Shown here piece by piece: positions 58,988-64,000 of a stretch of DNA of 64,000 nucleotides. The stretch spans positions 1-64,000 of the forward strand of contig NZ_JALNUI010000010.1 in the NCBI RefSeq assembly GCF_026544205.1, read 5' to 3'. Under the pieces are notes generated by a model that was not told the DNA's origin, ran no database searches, and saw only the letters and a list, made by a program, of their open reading frames with translations. Made by a program: the position numbers and the translations under genes. The DNA comes from Curtobacterium sp. GC_Cur_3 (GTDB taxonomy: Bacteria; Actinomycetota; Actinomycetes; Actinomycetales; Microbacteriaceae). The stretch's first letter is position 1; every line of letters begins with the position of its first letter.

Positions 58988-60139
58988 TCAGGAACGCGCG
59001 GTGTGCACCCGGTCGGTGAACGCGGCGTGCAGGGGGTGCCCGGCGTCCAGGCCCGTGATCTCGGACGCCACGTCGGCGTCCGCACGGTCGGAGGCGAGGA
59101 GCGCCTGCAGCTCGACGCTCTGCTCGTCGTCGGCGACGTCGAAGCGGAGCGCTGCGCCCATCGCGTCGAGGAGTGCGACCGGTTCGGTGCCCTCCTCGGC
59201 CAGGGCGGCTGCCGGTGAGACGAACCGCTCGTCACGGGACAGCTTGCGGAGCGGCTGGCGCCCCACGCGCGTGACGGTGTCGGGCAGGTGCGGGTTCTCG
59301 AAGCGCGCGATGATCGCGGCCACGTAGGCGCGGTGCACCTCCGGGTCGAGCTCGTGGCGACGGACGAGCAGGTCGCTCGTCTCACCGAGCACCGACTCGA
59401 GCGCGGAGCGCACGGCGGGGATCGCGATCGCGTCGGAGATCTTGTCCGCCCCGGCGAGGAAGCCGTGGTACGCGACGGTGGCGTGCCCGGTGTTCACCGT
59501 GAAGAGCTTCCGCTCGATCGACGCGGCGAGGCCGTCGACGTAGTGCGCGCCCGGGATCGCCGGCTCGGTGCCGTGGAACGGCGTCCGGTCGATGGCCCAC
59601 TCGAAGTAGGTCTCGACGGTGACGTCGAGGCCGCCGCCCTCGGGCTGGGCCGGCACGATGCGGTCGACCGCGGTGTTCGCGAAGACGGCCTTGGCCAGGC
59701 TCGCGTCGCGGACGTCGGCGGGCAGGGCCTCGACGACGAACTCGCGGAGACGGTCGGTCGCGTTCAGGGCGTTCTCGCACGCCATCACGGCGATCGGAGC
59801 GGCGTCGGCGTCGCGCTGCTGCAGCGCGGCGGCGATGACCGGCGCGATGAACTTCAGGACGTTCGGTCCGACGGCGCAGGTGACGATGTCGGCCGTGGCG
59901 ATCTCGGCGACGACGGCCGGCTCGTCCTGGGCGCTGTTGAGCGCACGGAAGTTCGTGACCTCGTGGTCCTGGGCTCCGGTGCCGACCTCGTGCACGGTGT
60001 ACGAGTCGGCTGCTGCGAGGGCGTCGATGACCGGGGCGGCGACGTCGGCGAAGACGACCTCGTAGCCGGCCTCGTGCAGCAGGAGCCCGACGAAGCCGCG
60101 GCCGATGTTGCCGGCGCCGAAGTGGACGGCGGTGCTCAC
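58988..60139 (-). CDS. mtlD: Mannitol-1-phosphate 5-dehydrogenase
   Basis: This 383-residue NAD-dependent enzyme turns mannitol-1-phosphate into fructose-6-phosphate. AVHFGAGNIGRGFVGLLL is the cofactor loop; ACENALNATD, FANTAVDRIVP and KLFTVNTGHATVAYHGFL are family segments. The start is GTG 60139 in a GTGA overlap with mtlF. It is the last gene of the mannitol operon. Confidence 0.96.
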   Translation of the reverse strand: MSTAVHFGAGNIGRGFVGLLLHEAGYEVVFADVAAPVIDALAAADSYTVHEVGTGAQDHEVTNFRALNSAQDEPAVVAEIATADIVTCAVGPNVLKFIAPVIAAALQQRDADAAPIAVMACENALNATDRLREFVVEALPADVRDASLAKAVFANTAVDRIVPAQPEGGGLDVTVETYFEWAIDRTPFHGTEPAIPGAHYVDGLAASIERKLFTVNTGHATVAYHGFLAGADKISDAIAIPAVRSALESVLGETSDLLVRRHELDPEVHRAYVAAIIARFENPHLPDTVTRVGRQPLRKLSRDERFVSPAAALAEEGTEPVALLDAMGAALRFDVADDEQSVELQALLASDRADADVASEITGLDAGHPLHAAFTDRVHTARS

Positions 60140-60573
60140 TCGTTGACCTCGCCGAGGATCGCGAGGATCGCCGCGGTGTCCGGGGCGTCCGTCAGCTTCT
60201 GGACCTCGTCCTCGTCGGAGAAGACGATCGCGATCTTCGACAGGATGTCGAGGTGCTCGTTGTTCACCCCGGCGATGCCCACCACGAAGCGGACCTCGTT
60301 GCCGTCCCAGTCGATCGGCGCCGCGTAGCGGATGAACGACAGGGCCGAGGACTTGATGGCGTCCTTGGCGTCGTTCGTGCCGTGCGGGATGGCGAGGAAG
60401 TTGCCCATGTACGTCGAGACGCTCTTCTCGCGCTCGAGCATGGCCGGGTAGTAGTCGCCCGTGACCGCACCGGCGGCCTCGAGGATCTCGGCGGCCTCCT
60501 TCATCGCCTCCGACTTGGTCGGGGCGGTGTCCTCGGTGTGGATCCGGATCTGGCTCTCCTGCAGGACGGGCAT
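60136..60573 (-). CDS. mtlF: PTS mannitol-specific enzyme IIA
   Basis: This 145-residue protein has the phosphorylation-site region YMGNFLAIPHGTNDA with His64, and YAAPIDWDGNEVRFVVGIAG, the fold core of type-2 IIA. It receives phosphate from HPr and passes it to the IIB domain of MtlA. ATG 60573 has GAGGAG 9 nt upstream; an upstream in-frame ATG at 60633 adds a non-conserved piece. Confidence 0.95.
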   Translation of the reverse strand: MPVLQESQIRIHTEDTAPTKSEAMKEAAEILEAAGAVTGDYYPAMLEREKSVSTYMGNFLAIPHGTNDAKDAIKSSALSFIRYAAPIDWDGNEVRFVVGIAGVNNEHLDILSKIAIVFSDEDEVQKLTDAPDTAAILAILGEVNE

Positions 60574-60604
60574 CTGTGGTTCTCCTCGGTTCGTGGATGT
60601 GGAA

Positions 60605-60628
60605 GAGGGGGCGGTTGCCCGCCCCCTC
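60605..60628 (-). terminator. Hairpin between mtlA and mtlF
   Basis: GAGGGGGCGG at 60605-60614 pairs perfectly with 60619-60628 (4-nt loop). On the minus strand CTTCC follows. It may attenuate transcription into mtlFD or protect the mtlA 3' end. Confidence 0.6.
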
Positions 60629-60698
60629 TCCATCGTGCACTTGCTGACTGGTCGTGGACCGGTCGGTGGATCGGGCCGCTGGCCGGACCCGGTCGGCG

Positions 60699-62255
60699 CT
60701 ACTGGTTCTTCAGCTGGTCGACGACCTGGTCGTACTGGGGGGCGTTCATGAAGTTGCCGACCGACACGTGCTGCGCGTTCGGGTTCTTCTGCTTGGCGCG
60801 GGGGGTGAGTTCCTCCTGCGTGATGATGAGGTCCTCGTCGCCCGACAGGTTCGCGATGGCCTTGTTGACGACGGTGACGCCCTCGATGCCGGCCTTCTTG
60901 ATCTTGTTGCGGAGGACGCTGGCACCCATGGCGCTCGAGCCCATGCCGGCGTCGCAGGCGAAGACGACGTTCTCGACGCGCGTCGCCGTGGCGGTACCGG
61001 AACCGACGCCACCGAAGGCGGCCTCGGTCTCCTCGTCGTTGCGGGGCGCGTTGTTGCCGAGCAGGCCCGAGGTCGCGGCGTTCACGTCGCGGCCCTTGTT
61101 CGCCTGGAGCTTGGCCATCGCGGCGCTCATGTCACCGGCGTTGCCGGCGGCGAGGTCGCGCTTGCGGGTGGCGATGAGGAAGAAGGACGCGACGGCGAAG
61201 GACACCGCGGCCGACAGGATCACCGAGAGGATGACGCCGAGGAAGCTGTTGCGCTCCGTGGCACCGAGCACCGCGAAGATCGAGCCGGGCGACGCCGGGG
61301 CGACGAGGCCGGACTTGAAGGCGACGTTCGTGGCGACACCGGTCGCACCACCGAGGATGACGGCGATGAACAGGATCGGCTTCTGCAGCACGTACGGGAA
61401 GTAGATCTCGTGGATGCCGCCGAAGAACTGGATGATGATCGCGCCGGGAGCGGTCGAGCGGGCGATGCCGACACCGAAGAAGGTGAAGGCGAGCAGGATG
61501 CCCAGGCCGGGGCCGGGGTTCGCCTCGAGCAGGAACAGGATGCTCTTGCCGGACTCCTGGACCTGCTGCGCACCGAGCTGGTCGAGCACGCCGTGGTTGA
61601 TCGCGTTGTTAAGGAAGAAGACCTTGGCGGGCTCGATGATGATGCTCGCGACGGGCAGCAGCGAGTGCTGCACGAGGAAGTTCACGGCGTCGCCGAGGCC
61701 CTCCGCGATGAGCTTGAACAGCGGGGCGAGCCAGAAGAAGCCGATCATCGCGAGCGCGAAGCCGAGGATGCCGGCCGCGTAGTTGTTCACGAGCATCTCG
61801 AAGCCGGGCTTGATCTTGCCGTCCCAGATGCGGTCGACCTGCTTGATCAGGTAGGCGCCGAGGGGGCCACAGATCATCGCGCCGAGGATCATCGTCGTGC
61901 CGCTGGCACCGATGATGACGCCCATGGTCATGATCGACCCGACGACGGCGCCGCGGGTCTCGTAGACCATCCGGCCACCCTGGATCGCGATCGCGAGCGG
62001 GATGAGGTAGGTCAGGATCGGGCCGACGAGTCCGACGTTCGCCACGCCGTTCGTCTCACCGAAGCCGCCGAGGATGCCCACGGGCGTCCAGCCGGTCTCG
62101 ATGAAGAAGGCGGTGATGATGCCCCACGCGATGAAGATCGCGATGTTGGGCATGACCATGCCGGAGAGGAACGTGCCGAACTTCTGAACGGCGACGCGTG
62201 CGCCACCCCGCGACTGGGCGGGGGCGTCTGGCGCTGCAACGGACGACGTTGTCAT
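60699..62255 (-). CDS. mtlA: PTS mannitol-specific enzyme IICB
   Basis: This 518-residue transporter has ~8-10 membrane helices in residues 25-340 (GTFLSGMVMPNIAIFIAWGI and FGGIHEIYFPYVL, the GGIHE substrate loop). A linker and the cytoplasmic IIB domain follow, with phospho-Cys434 in FACDAGMGSSAMG. It imports mannitol and phosphorylates it. The IIA domain is separate (mtlF). The start is ATG 62255. The leader is a C/A-rich repeat region. Confidence 0.96.
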   Translation of the reverse strand: MTTSSVAAPDAPAQSRGGARVAVQKFGTFLSGMVMPNIAIFIAWGIITAFFIETGWTPVGILGGFGETNGVANVGLVGPILTYLIPLAIAIQGGRMVYETRGAVVGSIMTMGVIIGASGTTMILGAMICGPLGAYLIKQVDRIWDGKIKPGFEMLVNNYAAGILGFALAMIGFFWLAPLFKLIAEGLGDAVNFLVQHSLLPVASIIIEPAKVFFLNNAINHGVLDQLGAQQVQESGKSILFLLEANPGPGLGILLAFTFFGVGIARSTAPGAIIIQFFGGIHEIYFPYVLQKPILFIAVILGGATGVATNVAFKSGLVAPASPGSIFAVLGATERNSFLGVILSVILSAAVSFAVASFFLIATRKRDLAAGNAGDMSAAMAKLQANKGRDVNAATSGLLGNNAPRNDEETEAAFGGVGSGTATATRVENVVFACDAGMGSSAMGASVLRNKIKKAGIEGVTVVNKAIANLSGDEDLIITQEELTPRAKQKNPNAQHVSVGNFMNAPQYDQVVDQLKNQ

Positions 62256-62300
62256 GTGCGGTGACTTTCTGTGTGGTGGTGCTGCTGCGTGGAGGGGACG

Positions 62301-62349
62301 GGTTGGTGCTGGGGTGCTGGTTGGTGCGGGTCGTGCTGGTTGGTGCTGG
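62301..62349. repeat. GTGCTGGTTGGTGC tandem repeat in the mtlA leader
   Basis: GGTTGGTGCTGG at 62301-62312, GTGCTGGTTGGTGCGG at 62314-62329 and GTGCTGGTTGGTGCTGG at 62333-62349 are variants of one unit. In the mtlA sense direction they read CACCAACCAGCAC, almost free of G:C pairing. They fill the gap between ptsI and mtlA. Confidence 0.75.
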
Positions 62350-62350
62350 C

Positions 62351-64000
62351 TCAGGCGGCGTGCGCGGCCGCCGCGGCGGACTTCGCGGCCGCCGCCGTGG
62401 ACGCGGCGAGTGCCGCCCGGGCCATCTCGCGGGCCTCGTCGAGGGTGTGCCTGCCGAGTTCGGCACGCACGTCGGCGAGGGCCGCGGGGGTCATGGAGAG
62501 GGTGGTGGCGCCGAGGCCGACGAGCACGACGGCGAGGAGCGGGTCCGCCGCCGCCTCACCACAGATGCCCACGGCCTTGCCGACGTCGGCTCCGGCGCTG
62601 CCGAGCTGCGCGACGAGGCGCAGGACGGCGGGGTGCCAGGGGTCCTGGTAGTTCGCGACGGTGCCGAGCATGCGGTCGGCGGCCATCGTGTACTGGGTGA
62701 GGTCGTTCGTGCCGATGGACACGAAGTCGGCGGAGACGAAGACCTGCTCGGCCATCAGCGCGAGCGAGGGGACCTCGGCCATCACGCCGGCGGTGCGGAT
62801 CCCGAGCTCACGGGCCAGGTCGACGAAGTACTCGGTCTCCTCGGCGTCGGCGACCATCGGGGCCATCACCCAGAGGTCCGCCTCGGTCTCGGCGTCGGCC
62901 TGGGCGAGGGCGGTGAGCTGGTCGCGGAGCACCTCTGGGTGGTTCCGGAGCGCCCGGAGTCCACGACGACCGAGCGCCGGGTTCTCCTCGTCCTTGTCCG
63001 TCAGGAACGGCAGCGGCTTGTCGGCACCGGCGTCGAGCGCCCGCACGACGACCTTCTTGCCGGGGAACGCCGCGAGGAGCTGGACGTACGAGGCCTTCTG
63101 CTCCTCGACCGTCGGCGCCTTCGGGGAGTCGAGGAAGAGGAACTCGGTGCGGAAGAGCCCCACGCCCTCCGCACCGAGAGCGACGGCGCCGGCGGCGTCG
63201 GCCGGGCTGCCGAGGTTCGCCAGCAGCGGCACGACGTGGCCGTCCGCGAGGGCGCCTGCGGTCAGCGGGGCAGCGGCGGCGGCGAGGCGGTCGGCGATGC
63301 GCTGCTCGACGTCGGCGACGAGCTCGGCGGAGGGCTCGGTGACGACCGTGCCGGCTGCGGCGTCGACGACGACGGCCTGCCCGTCGGTGAGGTCGTCCGC
63401 GCCGGTGACGCCGACGATGGCGGTGATGCCCTTGGCTCGGGCGAGGATCGCGGTGTGCGAGGTCGGACCGCCGTCACGGGTGACGAGCGCGAGGACCTTC
63501 TCGAGGTCGAGGAGTGCCGTGTCGGCCGGAGCGAGGTCACGGGCGACGAGCACGAAGGGGGTGTCCGACTCGGGGACGCCCGGGGCGTGCACCCCGCGGA
63601 GCTTGGCGACGATGCGCTGGGCGACGTCGTCGAGGTCGGTGGCGCGCTCCCCCATGTAGCCGCCCATGCCGACGAGCAGGTCGCGGAACTGCGCGAAGGC
63701 CTCGTACACGGCGCGCTCGGCGTTCGTGCCGCCGTCGATGCGGGTGTGCACGTCGTCGAGGAGGGTGGGGTCCTGCGCCATGAGCGCCTGGGCCTCGAGC
63801 ACGGCCTGGGCATCGCCGCCGGCGAGCTGTCCGCGCTTGGTGAGGTCGTCGGCCACGGCGGCGAGCGCTGCGTGCACGGCCTGCTTGGCGTCGTCAGACG
63901 AACCCTCGAGCGGCGCGGTCGACGGCTCGCCGAGCGGGTCCGCCATCCGGAGCACGGTGCCGTGGGCAACGCCTCGGCCGACGCCGGTTCCGAGCAGTTC
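62351..64000 (-). CDS. ptsI: Phosphoenolpyruvate-protein phosphotransferase (enzyme I), 5'-truncated
   Basis: The 549 visible residues begin in LLGTGVGRGVAHGT, close to the normal N-terminus, so only a few residues lie beyond the right edge. GGPTSHTAILAR holds the phospho-His at visible residue ~182. GVGLFRTEFLFLD, PFLTDKDEENPALGRRGLR and TNDLTQYTMAADR are the PEP-binding segments, and GICGEAAADP carries the conserved Cys. It phosphorylates HPr and feeds MtlF and the IIA of the nucleoside operon. The C-terminal Ala-rich tail is unusual. Confidence 0.96.
   Translation of the reverse strand, partial: ELLGTGVGRGVAHGTVLRMADPLGEPSTAPLEGSSDDAKQAVHAALAAVADDLTKRGQLAGGDAQAVLEAQALMAQDPTLLDDVHTRIDGGTNAERAVYEAFAQFRDLLVGMGGYMGERATDLDDVAQRIVAKLRGVHAPGVPESDTPFVLVARDLAPADTALLDLEKVLALVTRDGGPTSHTAILARAKGITAIVGVTGADDLTDGQAVVVDAAAGTVVTEPSAELVADVEQRIADRLAAAAAPLTAGALADGHVVPLLANLGSPADAAGAVALGAEGVGLFRTEFLFLDSPKAPTVEEQKASYVQLLAAFPGKKVVVRALDAGADKPLPFLTDKDEENPALGRRGLRALRNHPEVLRDQLTALAQADAETEADLWVMAPMVADAEETEYFVDLARELGIRTAGVMAEVPSLALMAEQVFVSADFVSIGTNDLTQYTMAADRMLGTVANYQDPWHPAVLRLVAQLGSAGADVGKAVGICGEAAADPLLAVVLVGLGATTLSMTPAALADVRAELGRHTLDEAREMARAALAASTAAAAKSAAAAAHAA

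Overview
The window looks like a chromosomal segment of a high-GC actinobacterium. The most likely family is Microbacteriaceae, in the Curtobacterium/Clavibacter range. The grounds are very GC-rich third codon positions, dense operons joined by 4-nt GTGA/ATGA overlaps, many GTG starts, actinobacterial-type acyl-CoA carboxylase subunits (BC-BCCP fusion, beta and epsilon), a BMP/ABC nucleoside operon, a secreted GH6 enzyme and a LAFTG-type cell-wall sorting signal. The genus is an inference from gene content only; there is no rRNA in the window. I found no tRNA, rRNA, CRISPR array, prophage or transposase gene.

Layout. (1) 1-17 kb is a cell-surface glycopolymer locus. rmlC-rmlA and glycosyltransferases lie on the minus strand. 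A GT2, two DUF2142-type membrane proteins, rmlB and rmlD lie on the plus strand. They are followed by a minus-strand glycosyltransferase, a flippase-like membrane protein and a GT4. Together these make dTDP-L-rhamnose and probably a rhamnose-containing polymer. (2) 17-24.5 kb holds a lipoprotein, purE, a secreted GH6 glycoside hydrolase, purK, a GtrA-like protein, UDP-glucose dehydrogenase, a PH-domain membrane protein and birA. (3) 24.5-34 kb contains acyl-CoA carboxylase beta and epsilon subunits, a 589-bp gene-free stretch with a candidate small RNA and a repeat, a three-gene two-component system, a TRAM methyltransferase, maf and the biotinylated BC-BCCP subunit. (4) 34-47 kb has an orphan nuclease-like gene, then an 11-gene minus-strand block for nucleoside uptake and salvage: BMP lipoprotein, ABC ATPase, two permeases, cdd, deoA, add, PTS IIA and IIB, purine nucleoside phosphorylase and a phosphosugar mutase. 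(5) 47-54 kb has manC, a mannosyltransferase-like GT4, sdhCDAB and a small TNT-like (NAD glycohydrolase fold) protein. (6) 54-64 kb has two tandem DUF805 proteins, a quinone-oxidoreductase-like enzyme, a wall-anchored ice-binding-type protein, a lipid kinase and the mannitol PTS block mtlD-mtlF-mtlA-ptsI; ptsI runs off the right edge.

How it fits together. Sugar nucleotides (dTDP-rhamnose, UDP-glucuronate, GDP-mannose) feed the glycosyltransferases. Imported nucleosides are deaminated and phosphorolysed, and the mutase probably turns pentose-1-phosphate into pentose-5-phosphate. Mannitol enters as mannitol-1-phosphate and is oxidised to fructose-6-phosphate.

The least expected content is in the non-coding layer. 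A 19-nt motif recurs between genes, as half of a terminator, and inside three genes in three reading frames. Two copies of an element carry paired ACACCGGTGT palindromes exactly 50 bp apart. A two-copy structured repeat and a candidate ~90-nt small RNA lie between accE and the two-component system. Among proteins, the TNT-like protein, the IIC-less PTS pair, the Maf protein with a ~45-residue insertion and the degenerate kinase partner deserve attention.
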